Made by a program: the position numbers and the translations under genes
Assembly (NCBI RefSeq): GCF_001642475.1
Contig: NW_019173980.1
Coordinates: 124,001 to 188,000, forward strand
DNA: 64,000 nt
From: Fonsecaea monophora
Taxonomy: Eukaryota > Ascomycota > Eurotiomycetes > Chaetothyriales > Herpotrichiellaceae
Reading direction: 5' to 3'
Part shown: in pieces, positions 1 to 10,238 of the stretch
Numbering within the stretch: position 1 is the stretch's first letter
How the letters are laid out: every line of letters begins with the position of its first letter
The notes under the pieces: generated by a model
Told to the model about the DNA's origin: nothing
What the model saw: only the letters and a program-made list of their open reading frames with translations
Database searches by the model: none

Positions 1-391
1 GGGCAGGTTTGAAGTCGCCCGGTGGGAGGACAACCCAGCCCGACAGGAGCACAGCCATATCGAATACCGCAATTGGCCGGTGGCCCGTTGCCTCGAGACG
101 GCCAAATCAATTTGGTATTACGATGCCGAAGGAGACGCCGACAATGCAGTGCTGGAATATTTGATGAACAAGGGCACCGTGGACGGTTTCACTCAGATGA
201 GTGAGAATCTAAGCCACAAATGGAGTTCGATCGTGTTTGGAAACGGAGTCGACGGCAGCTGGGTCGAGCCCCAGGTCGACTACCAGCACATGAAGAGCTC
301 TCTCTACAGAAGCAACGAAGCCGTGAGGGATGGGATACAGGAGTACGGTCTGCATGAACAGGATTATGATCGTTTCGGAAAGGGGTTGTAA
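1..391 (+). CDS. 3' end of an unrecognised protein gene (5' truncated)
   Basis: An open frame (codons starting at base 2) enters from the left edge and stops at TAA 389-391, giving the last 129 residues of a protein. The frame is open well before the first internal ATG at 80, so the real start lies outside the window. The tail is hydrophilic and mixed in charge, with several Trp and Tyr residues (for example SIWYYDAEGD and HKWSSIVFGNG), no membrane segment and no low-complexity stretch, which suggests a folded soluble domain. I do not recognise the family. Following DNA is non-coding up to the F-box gene. A coding call is supported by the long open frame and balanced composition only. Confidence 0.6.
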   Translation, partial: GRFEVARWEDNPARQEHSHIEYRNWPVARCLETAKSIWYYDAEGDADNAVLEYLMNKGTVDGFTQMSENLSHKWSSIVFGNGVDGSWVEPQVDYQHMKSSLYRSNEAVRDGIQEYGLHEQDYDRFGKGL

Positions 392-1400
392 CTGCGCCAG
401 AGCACAGCAGGTAATGTTAGCAGGCGCCAGTGCCGCAAATAATTAGCTTGTAACCTAAAGACCTACCACCCGGTTAGTGTCTTACTAACTACATCTTTTA
501 ACGTCATCGATGTGTCGAATAAGGAAATAAAGAGCACAAGCAAAGGCGGGGTTGCGGTCTGCAGCCACAATGATCAGCTGCGCCCCAGGCTGCCCAGTTA
601 ATATGAGCTGAGATGCCCCCGCTTCTGCCTGCGCCCAACGCTCTCACCACTCTGTACCACTCGCTTTCTGTGCCTTCATCCTCCGACATGTGAAGCTTAC
701 AATGGAGCTTCCAAGCTCTCCCTCTCGGTGATTGGCACAGCTCAAAACTGATCAGCCTGACCGCATCTCTCAACCCAGAATGCCCAGTCAGAAGCTTAGC
801 GGGCTTGCGGGGTCTTGTTCGAGGCTGTGAGGGATGGATGTGTTTCCACGCCCAAGTCTGTTACCCTCGTTTTTTTTTTTTCAATCGACCAAAGTCTCCA
901 GTCCACCGGCTCATCAAGCTGTATTTTCCCTGCATGCACCCAGAATCCACGGACTTTTAGTCGTTAGTTGCATCCACCTTCATCTTGCGCCCCGTCCCAA
1001 AACCGTTGTCCGCCCTGTTCCGCACATCCCATTGGGAAGAAACACGCGCCTACAGCCGGCGAGCCAATCTAGAGAGGGGATGTCATCTGCCACGTTTTCA
1101 ATGCCAGGCATACGAGCTCCATCCCGATAGGTGCGGCTTTGCTTTTCTTCTTGCTTGTTGCTCCCTCACTGCATCATGGTGTTGAACCGACCACGGTCCA
1201 GGCAGATGCGCCCATGCTTGGTTCTGCTCAGCCTTATCTACCAAGTCCTGTAAAAAGAAAAGGACAGAAGCCATCGACCACGACTCACAAGGCTTCACTC
1301 TTCAGCCTCTTTCATCACATCTCAATTTCCTCTTTGCACTTGCAGGCGACATTTTCTGCCATCACAGATTCCTGCCAGAGAGAGGTTGATCAGAGATATA
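392..1400. other. Intergenic spacer
   Basis: No ORF here looks like a protein. The stretch holds a run of 12 T at 870-881 and pyrimidine-rich DNA on the plus strand that increases toward the F-box gene, as expected of a fungal promoter and 5' leader. I see no repeat or RNA gene. Confidence 0.5.
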
Positions 1401-2387
1401 ATGCTTCGGTCATACAAAGCTCAGCAGGCAGCTAAACTCTGGAACAGTTGTCCTGCAGCAGACCGTCTCGTCTTCTTCAGCGTTCCTCCAAAGGTATCTT
1501 CTGATAGACCTTTTCTGTTGCGGAAGAGCACATACTAATCTGAATGCGTCGTGGAGCTCGACTTGACATCTGGCCTAGCCGATAGCGAGCGGAAAGAAAC
1601 CATCGAAGACAGAAAACACGCCAATATCACGGTAACGAGTGTCTCCTCTGCACACTCCTCTCGGAGAAAGACAAACATTACCAGTCTCCCACACGAGATC
1701 ATCCTCGACATTGCTACGTATCTTCATCCTGTTGACCGCGTCTGTCTCGGACTGTCCTGCAAAGCCCTGCTGTACTCAGCCCTCCCTACCCTAAATGTCA
1801 CGCGCTCAGACTGGCTGCGCTTCCACGATCAGCGATACAGCTTTATCCTTCCTCATTTGCCTACCCTCTATGTACGACTCGCGCACGGCTGGGTGCCCAA
1901 GGACAAATTCCGCTACTGTTACCGATGTTCCAAGATCCTCCCGCGGTCGTATGAATACTTTTGGGTGAGACTGCGCAGGGCAAAAAGCCCCAGGTTCCGC
2001 AATGGGCTTGGAATATCTGAGGATGACTGGAATGCCCTCGGCAAAAGGGGGAAATATGCACATTTGGTTCGACACTGGTGCTATTCGCCCGAGGAAGACA
2101 GCAGCGGCTTCTTCTGTTGTCACTGCTACTATCGGGAAAAGGACCGCATCCACTGTCCTGTATATTGTCCCTTGTGTCTAGAGAAGGACCTGACATGGTG
2201 TCCTCCCAGGAGGCCGTGGGTGAGGAAAACCTTGTACCGGGGATTTCGGGCATTAGGAACGCCGTTTGAAGTGGTTGCTTATTGGATGCTCGTCTGTGTG
2301 GTCTTGACGATCAGGTTCTTCTACGATCAGGCAGTGCGATGCTGGGGAGCGCTGCGTCAACATCGCTCCCTCTTGGTGCACACTTAG
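1401..2387 (+). CDS. F-box protein with Cys-rich C-terminal half
   Basis: Two exons, 1401-1493 and 1557-2387, give 307 residues. No ATG opens the long second-exon frame, so an upstream exon is needed. ATG 1401 gives 31 codons ending AAG|GTATCT, the intron has a CATACTAATC branch site, and splicing at GTGGAG|CTC keeps the frame. Residues ~73-110 form an F-box (ITSLPHEIILDIATYL, then CLGLSCKALL), which in this family binds Skp1 and recruits targets to an SCF ubiquitin ligase. Further on are paired cysteines (CYRC, CCHC, CPVYCPLC) that look able to bind zinc, then a hydrophobic stretch near residue 265 (YWMLVCVVLTI) that could be membrane-associated. The substrate is unknown. Fungal F-box proteins with such Cys-rich tails are common and usually uncharacterised. 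Confidence 0.8.
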
Positions 2388-3239
2388 TGAGCTCTACGCC
2401 ATTGGGATGTGGTCGATCCGTCCTTCCCAAGGCAGGGTTCCGGACATGCCCACGTGGCGGCATTGGAGACCCTTTCGATGTGTAGGACCATGTACAAGTA
2501 TGAAGGGCACGGATGGTGTTTGAAGAGCATGACGGTCGGCTCAGTATGATTTCGCGGACTGGCGCACGATGGCGGGATCACGGCCAACAGGGCGTGGATG
2601 AGTTTCCCAGCGCGAACAGGGGCCATACATTCAGACTGACAGGACTGAATGTCTCGAAGAATCACAGGTAGAAGATTTTCCGCCCACAATCTATAGAGGA
2701 CACTTGTGAGAGAAGAACAATGACAAGGGGGTTGATTTCACATGTGTCTGTCTGGGTGAGATGTCTCGTATTTGAAGATATGATTCGGATGCGGATTCGG
2801 ATTCGACTCACTTCCTCACTATGAACTACGAAGTGTAAATTACGAAATTATGACCGAGACTTTGTTTCTACATCATGCCAGAAGAAAATCCTGTGATGAT
2901 GTGCAATGAAGCAGTAGCAGAAGCAAAGGCAGTGGCAGTGGCAGTAGTAGACAAAAGGAAAATGTTCTTTATGAAGATTTAGACGACTAAGGAAAAGAAC
3001 AAACGTACATGACAGGGCAGGACAGGACAGGACACATTGGCAGTAATTACAACTCACAGCCCAATCGCTGGCATCGCAGATTATCTCGTCCCAAAGGGTA
3101 TCATCTTTGCCATCACCATCACCATCACCATCCCCATCCCGACCCCATCGACCTTCGCTGGTGGTAACGACTTGCTTCGCCTCAATCAGAAGACAGTGTT
3201 GTCAGTTTTCCAACTCTTTTTGGAACCCATCCAATCCAT
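2388..3239. other. Spacer between convergent genes, with short tandem repeats
   Basis: This is the 3' region shared by the F-box gene and the minus-strand gene that follows. It holds a GACAG/GGACA pentamer array at about 3011-3035 and a CATCAC hexamer array at about 3111-3134. No convincing coding sequence. Confidence 0.5.
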
Positions 3240-4273
3240 TCATCGCAATTCGTGCGGCGCAACGCTATCTGGATCAACAGGGTGATTGTGTCCCGCCGTC
3301 ACGGCGTCGTAGGTCCGCGCGTGGCTCCCTTCCGCAGGGTCGATCGAGTCCCTGCTCAGTGTATCCGAGGTATGTCCACTGCCCGCCTCGATGTTGCTGG
3401 TTGCAGGTGGCCCCTCAGGCCGGCTCTCGATCGGCGCTAGCTTCTCGCCGTGATAGCCGCTGTGAGAAGCGGCGGCTGCGGCGTCTGGCGCGACGGCTGA
3501 GCTACGGCGCCTCGTTGCGGCGGCAGAGGCACCTGTGGTCGCTCCTGAGATGGACTGGCGGTTGCGGTTGGCCATAATATCAAACGGGTCGGAGGAGAGC
3601 TGGAAGAGGGATTGCTTTCGCTCGCGGACCTCGTATTGTTCGGCGGGAGTCATGTGGGCGTCAAGAGGGGCGACATTGGCGATCTCGGCGGCTGGTGTTT
3701 AGAGAATGGTTAGGGGAATTGATCAAACGGGTGCCGATTGTAGAAGCATTATAGAGAAAGGCTCATACCTGAGACACGTCGGCGACCGTAGTATGGGTCA
3801 TCTTGGGGTGACAATCCGCCCTTTTTGCTGCTGCTGAACTTTCTGACGTCGACACCTGTGGCGCTATACTTGCGTTCGCGGTTCCAGTATTCCTCTTCGG
3901 GGCTCAAGCCAGTGAAGCCTACATTGGCGATCTCGGCTTCTGTTTCCACTTGTTAGCTTACACCGCCCGCGAGGTTGGGGACGTGTGGAGTGACAGACTG
4001 CTGACCGGCTTTCGACCATAGTAAGGATCGCTAAGAGGCTCAATACCCCCCTTGAGACTGTTGCTGAAACGTCGTACATCTGCTCCATGTGCAGTGAACT
4101 TCTTTTCACGGTTCCAGTACTCTTCTTCTGGTGTCAGCCCAGTCAGGCCGACATCCTTGACCAGTTCATCTGCACAAGCGCCCGCAGTTAGCATCGAACA
4201 AGAGGCATCATTCCAACACAGCCTTACCAGGAACAGGCTTGCGGTTGTAGTAGGGATCTGCTGCTCGAGTCAT
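3240..4273 (-). CDS. Protein with duplicated EEEYWNRE / DPYYGR repeat units
   Basis: Four exons on the minus strand (4273-4228, 4169-3999, 3939-3769, 3691-3240) encode 279 residues; all three introns interrupt a codon after its first base. The two middle exons are both 171 nt and encode related units: an acidic start, TPEEEYWNRE or SPEEEYWNRE, then DVRRFS or DVRKFS, KGG, and DPYYGR followed by KPV or RRV. Exon 1 carries one extra DPYYNRKPV end, and exon 4 begins with a decayed third unit (TPAEQYEVRERK). The last ~110 residues are Ala/Ser-rich and probably disordered. The exon 2 donor (GTCTGT) is non-canonical and chosen by phase and by equality with exon 3. I do not recognise a named family; no signal peptide or membrane segment is seen. 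Soluble, charged and possibly stress-related is a guess. Confidence 0.72.
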
Positions 4274-5595
4274 GGTCAGTCAGGAGAAGACCGCAGTCAG
4301 CTTGTCCAAAGGATTGATTTTGACAAGAAAGTGTTGTGGAAAGACGAGGATAGGTTAGACCAGGGGACCGCACAAGGCCATTCTATACATTTTGACCAGG
4401 ACCGTCGGAACCCAAAGGAAGAGCTGGGGATTACGAGGTGGGGGGTGGCAGGCATCAGGCCATGACAGACACAAGAAACTCCGTAAGAGAGCGCTGGTGC
4501 TTGACCTCAGGCCCAAAATGACCTGGGTTTCGTATATCAGCGCATCATCGTTGGTTGACGGTTGGCGAGAGTTTGGTGGTGACCTCGATCTTCTGTTGTC
4601 CATGCACGCTGATGTTGTCCCCACCACTCTGGAGCGACCCCGCCTGAAGCAAGGGTGGATGCGAGGAGAACATGGGGAAGTCCCTAGCGACGAGCCTGTG
4701 AGATGCGAGATAGGCTGGATACTCGGCATGCGAGGACCACAGCAGAGAGGCCATCATCCACCATCCCGCGACGGGGCTTGTCCATGCATATTGTTGACGT
4801 AGCTGGGGAAATACTCCGTGAGAACATGACTCTTTGTGCCCCATCGTGCTTTACCTGGTCGGGCACTAGTTGGTGAGATCCCCCAACTTCATCGCTCAGT
4901 CTGCTTGTGCTGTGGTGGTGTTGTCCCTTCTCGTGCCTTGTCTGCAATCGAGACATTGGCGGTAGATCTCGCTCTTGCATCCGCATAAATATTCGGCTAT
5001 TTTCCTGCTTGTGTCTCGATATTACCGCCGCGGCTAGGGTATGGTTGAGGCAGGGAGAAACGATAAAAGGGCGTGGTGAAAAAGGGCCGATTGTGAGAGG
5101 TGCCCTAGACTAAGATTGTTGAGCAAAGCCACCCACGTCAGCTGCTTTTCGCTTCTTCTTTCTTGAAGACAAGCGACTTGGTGACAGTAGGACGAACGTA
5201 AGAATCATACAAAGGCAGGACATTCTTGTCATCTCGTCTTCTACAGCTTGAGTTCCGATGGATATCGGATGCACGCCCCTGTTAACAAAAGTCATGGCAT
5301 TGTATTGATGCGTGACAACTTCATAGTGCCAAAATGGCACAAGGCACATCAGCAACAGGGAGGCCGTCTGTGACAAGAGAGTGTTGTCTCGATAATGGTG
5401 ATGATGGTCTACAATCATCCATCCTGCGACTGAGTCTGACGCCCACTTGGTTGCAAACCCTCGAAATCGATACAGTTGCCTGAATGGTCTGAGAGGTTAA
5501 TCAATAGTGATTCTGCTTTTAGCGGTAAGTGAAGACTCGTCTTTCATTCCTCGCGTCCTTGTCACCTTCTTGTCTCTCTCTCTAACGGTTGTGTC
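4274..5595. other. Intergenic spacer between divergent genes
   Basis: Bidirectional promoter region of the duplicated-exon gene (minus) and the RBR ligase gene (plus). Several short ORFs overlap each other in different frames with no domain signal. Nothing else recognised. Confidence 0.45.
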
Positions 5596-7894
5596 ATGAC
5601 GCCCTGCAGGTTCTTTGCCAGGGGCAATTGTGCCCGCGGCACAGATTGCCGCTTCGACCACACGCAACCTCTCCCTCATCGTCGCGCCTCCGCGGGCGCC
5701 GACACTCCAACGCCGCCCAAGCCTCTTTGCAGGTTTTACGCCCGGGGAGCGTGTCGAAACGGCTCTGACTGCCGTTACCCCCACCCTGCGAACTCGGACA
5801 ACAGTCTGAGCCAGGTGGCTGCTGGGACTGTAAGTCATTTGACTCGACAGTTCGATACTCAGGATCCGGTGAGCTAATCTGGTTATATAGCACACGCACG
5901 ATTTGTCTTTAGCCAACGGCATCTCTCAAATAGAGAGGTTTTTCAAGGGAGCCCGCGTCCGCATCGGCGAAGGGACTCAGATCCTCGATGTGAAGTTCCC
6001 ATCAGACGACACTGGTGTACGTGGACATCCACCGACCACGAAAGTACAAGTCTCGACCGTTCTCTGTTCATGGTACAACCCTTCAAGAATCGTGTGGCTC
6101 CACTACCGAAGCAGTCGTTGGGCAACAAACGCCAGTAAGAGATTTGAAAGAAAGCTTCAAGGCCGTCAGGTTACAAGCAAGATACAACCTCCATCCAAGC
6201 GGAATGGGCGGCCAAAGTCGATCTGGTCGGTGCAATTAAACAATGTCTCCGTCGAAACCACGAAGAAGGATCTACAGGAGCATCTCAGAGGCGTTGAGCC
6301 AGACGATATCGTGTTTGGGAAGCCGACTTCACAAAAAACCCAACAGGAAGCTGTGGACTGGGTCGAAGGGCACCTGATGCAGACTGGCCGCAAGCTACGG
6401 TCGTTCAACGTCGAGGCGACTGCGTCTGGCTCTCGCATGAAGGCATTTGCGTGTTTTGAATCCCCGTCTGACGCCCGAGATGTGGTCGCCCTCGCACAAA
6501 CCAATGTCCCAGACCTAGGGTCGAGATTATTTGTCGAAACAGTTGCCGCTGTGGCAGTCCCAGTCCTCCGCGACCTTCACTCCGTCCTCAAGGATAAATT
6601 GGAGGAACTCCAATCCAACAACAAGGGCCAGGTCAGCATTTCTGCACATGTCCACCGCGAGGTCAAGCTTGTCATGTTGAGAATCTATGGGCCAAAACCA
6701 CAAGATGTGGCGCGTGTCAAATCGAAACTCGGAGAGATGTTGACTGGCACAGTTGTGCTTGACGATCGCGGCTCGGCTTTGTGGCATGACTTCTTTGCCA
6801 AAGACGAAGCCTTGTCATGCTTTAAATCTATCTCTCAAGACGGCAAGATCTTTATTTATCGGGACTTGCGAAAGCAACAACTTCAGCTGTACGGTTTGGA
6901 GTCTCTATTCGAAGAAGCCCGCCGCACAATCATCCTACTTCTCAACTGTCACTCATCAATTCATCTGATAACTCTAGAAGGGAATCTCTTCAAAGCGGCA
7001 TTGTCTGGAGGTTTCCGCCGCTTGGTCAGGAAATTTGGCAGGAACAATGCAATAATGGACATACAGCGAAAACCGCCAGCCATAATATTTCAAGGTAGTC
7101 CTCGTGAGACAGAACTGGTCAGGTCTCTCCTTTTCGACCGTACTTTCAAGGACGCAGAAGTCCACCAAGCCGATGATAATGAGGAATGTCCCTGCTGTTT
7201 CTCGACTGTTGAGGATCCTGTCAAAATCCACTGTGGCCATACCTACTGTCGCGGTTGCTTTGAAGGTCTATGCGAAGAGGTGAAACATCACAAGGTCCCA
7301 ATCGTGTGTTTCGGGAACAGCAGTCACTGTGGTCAAGTTGTTTCTTTGAAAGAGCTCAAGGAAATTCTCCGCCACGACAAGTTCGAAGCAGTCTTGGAGG
7401 CATCCATTGGCGCGCACATAAGATCCCAACCCGATAAGATGCAGTACTGCCCGACGCCTGACTGCCCGACCATCTACAAAGTCTCGGACGAAGCCAGTGT
7501 GTTTACATGCGTCAACTGCTTGACATCGATCTGCGCCAAATGCCGAAAACTGAGTCACGACGGACTCACTTGTCAACAGGCCCGCGACGAGAGCACGGCA
7601 TCTCGCGAGACGGAGCGGTTCAAAAAACAAAACAACATCAAAGACTGCCCAGCCTGTGGGACAGCAATGTACAAGGAAGGAGGCTGTAACCACATGGTCT
7701 GCCAGGGTTGTGGCACGCACCTTTGCTGGTTATGCCTGGAGAGGTTCACAGTTGAACTCGAGTGCTATCGCCATTTACACGATGTGCACGGCACGATCGG
7801 CAACCTGGATCCCGCCGAGTTGCAGAGAGCCGAATTGGAACGCGCAGACTTGGATCCGGGCCTGGTGCAGCAGATCCTGGGACAATGGTTGTAG
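5596..7894 (+). CDS. CCCH zinc-finger RBR E3 ubiquitin ligase
   Basis: Exons 5596-5829 and 5891-7894 (745 residues); the intron has GTAAGT, a GAGCTAATC branch site and TATATAG. Residues 3-22 and 44-63 are two CCCH fingers (CRFFARGNC..CRFDH and CRFYARGAC..CRYPH), usually RNA-binding. After a linker of the type found in fungal helicase/RBR proteins (LCSWYNPSRIVWL) comes a RING1 (CPCCFSTVEDPVKIHCGHTYC), an in-between-RING (YCPTPDC..CVNC..CAKC) and a RING2 (CPACGTAMYKEGGCNHM..CGTHLCWLC). RBR enzymes pass ubiquitin through a RING2 cysteine; here that is Cys677 in GGCNHM, which is intact, so catalysis is expected. The N-terminal part after FPSDD is shorter than I expect for relatives. Substrate unknown; likely cytosolic or RNA-associated. 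Confidence 0.88.
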
Positions 7895-8946
7895 GTAGGC
7901 GCAAGCACACAAACACACAAATGCCGACTACGGACAGCTGCATCGCCTGTGTCTGTTCACTGGCGTATGGACATCCACCAAACACGCCACGGATGCCGAG
8001 AACTCTTGACACATCGGGCGAAAAGACGCTCAGTTGGCCATGTCATCTGTGCTGGATACTCCAAAGTGAGGTAGAAGCTGTTGGTGACTATGATATGGGA
8101 CAGATGAACAAGGGAAAACAAGTGTTTTGAGGATCACCCACCAAAAAGGAGGTACATAATACTGGCTATCATGAAATCGGTTCGACACGGGGCTGTTCGG
8201 GGGGAAGAGCTTATCAATCAGGTATCACGATATTCGTCACCGTCACGGCTCCCATTCTTGCCCTTGTGGACAGTGACAGAGCCAAAGAGGAAAGGTAAAG
8301 AGATGGTCAGTGGTCAAATAGCACGGTGCAGTCACAAATACTCGGTATGCCAAAAGGAAATTCTAAATCCTTTCCGACTCTTTGCATTCCGCACTTAAAA
8401 ATTCAAGGATGTCAAGTCAATCATTTCCTCCATGAGGTTTACAATAAAAGTCCACAGCCAAACCAAGGCAGTTTCCTTTTTTTTATTTGACTCGAGTTCC
8501 CTTTGGGCCCAGTTTCCATAACCATTCAATGCTCCATGAGCTCCAGCACTAAGCATGTTGATAATCCAATCTCACAATAACTGATCGTTTTGGTTTCCGG
8601 CGCCCATCCCATTGACAGACCCGAAACTTCCTACCTCTCAAGACCTCTGCTCAAGAAGGGAATCACCATTTGACATCGATCTCTTTCTCTCTCCCTAGGT
8701 CGGTCCCCGGTATTAAAGAGTGATTTCGCTGTTATTTCTTTCCCCCCCAATTTTGATAGAGGATATCGATGCTCGGAAACATGACAAGAACGCTTGCAAT
8801 GCACAAAAACTAATCTCACAATTCTGACGGTAGTAGAAACACTTCTGTGTGTGCTAACAGAACAGTATGACGCGGTCGAAGCGAAAAGCTGAGAGGATCA
8901 TTCTATCTTCTTGAGCGTAGTGAGCCTCGCTCAAATCAATGGACAT
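7895..8946. other. Spacer between convergent genes
   Basis: Shared 3' region of the RBR gene and the cyclin gene. It contains a short poly-T tract near 8477 and one TACTCGGTA motif at 8339-8347. No coding sequence supported. Confidence 0.45.
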
Positions 8947-10238
8947 TCAGTATGCTTCGCGGCTCCATTGCTGAGTCGAAGTCGGATAATGTGAGGTAAA
9001 TTGTTGGTCCACAGTGGTGGGAGTTGGTGTAGGAGGTGCACATTGATTAGGGGCGTTGAAGGTCTTCTGTGTCACGCCGAACATGTCACCCTCAGGAGTG
9101 ATAGGAGGTGTGTACAGACCATGCTGGACCAATGACGGGAACTGAGGCTTTTGAGGTGTGGCATAAGTTTGAAAGTATTCAGAGCCTGCGGGTTTGGTGA
9201 TAGCGGAGGGAGGGCTGAGATCGTAAGTCGGAGTCAACGGAGCTCGGGAGGCCGACATGGCAGCCTTTTGAGCCAGGAAGTTGGTCAAGACTCGAGAAAC
9301 ACCAGAGTAGCGCACCGAGGCATACTTGCGTGCCAAAATGCCCGAAGGCTCTTGAACTTTTTGTAGCAACTCCATCACGGTGGTGCTGCAGAAGTGAGCA
9401 CCAAACTCATTGGGGCGAGCTTGAGGTCGACCGAGGATGTGGCGAGCTAGCACTAGAGCCGAAAGGGCAAGGGTGTGTGACTGCTTGGACACAAAGTCTC
9501 GGTGGTAGAGGGCAATCTCTAGGATGTAGAGGGTCAAACTTTCTGTCTCGGGGTCGTAGACGTTGTCCTTGACGGCCAACCGCATAAAGGCGTCGACAGT
9601 AGGATGTCCAATGGCCCAACCAAGGGTAGACAAAACATGCCACTCCATTTGCAAGAACATGTCGTCGTCATACAGCGAACAGCACATGGACTTTAGCTCT
9701 TTGATTGTCGGAACCTTCTCTTTCTTATCTCCATACTTTGCCGCGATGAGCAGTGCAGCACAGCCAACAAGCTGATAGTGACGCTTGTAGACGACACGTT
9801 TCGAACAGTAGCGATCGAGGAGGTTGATTGTAAGAAAGAGAGTCTCGGGTAGGAGCTGGAAAGCTGTATGGGCCTCGACTAAGAAATCGAGGAGGTAGGG
9901 GCGCATGTACCATTGGATTTCGGTTTGGATATCGATTGCGTCGACGTCGGGCATGGTCTCAGCCTTGAATTAAAGTGTCAGTCTAAACTCACGTGTCAAT
10001 GACCAACGTTACTCACGTCCACTTTAAGCATATGCTCAAGCATGTCTTGCTGGTATTCATCTGCATCTCTTCTCGACATCTCCGACGCCATCAGGTGCTG
10101 ACGATGTCTGGCAATTTCTTTGTCATGGTTTGGGTTCTTAATGACTGGGCGGCGGGGTTCGTCAAAGACCTCGACGATGCCACTCTCGTAGCCACTGTCG
10201 TTAGAGCCGAAGGATGAGATTCTGTTGTTGAAAGCCAT
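8947..10238 (-). CDS. G1/S cyclin, CLN type
   Basis: Exons 10238-10017 and 9963-8947 on the minus strand give 412 residues; the 53-base intron has GTGAGT, a CTGAC branch site and TTCAAG. A cyclin box follows the joint: ETMPDV, IDIQTEIQWYMRPYLLDFL, INLLDRYCSKR, and LVGCAALLIAAKYGDK are characteristic of fungal G1 cyclins (Cln/Puc1 group), which activate the Cdc28/Cdk1 kinase at Start. A second cyclin fold follows (LTLYILEIALYHRDF). The C-terminal ~100 residues are Pro/Thr/Ser/Gln-rich with several TP sites (TPTYDLSPP, TPPITPEGD), resembling the unstable, phosphorylated tails that limit the life of such cyclins. The N-terminal 70 residues are charged and non-conserved in look. The upstream region is unusually long (see spacer). 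Confidence 0.9.
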
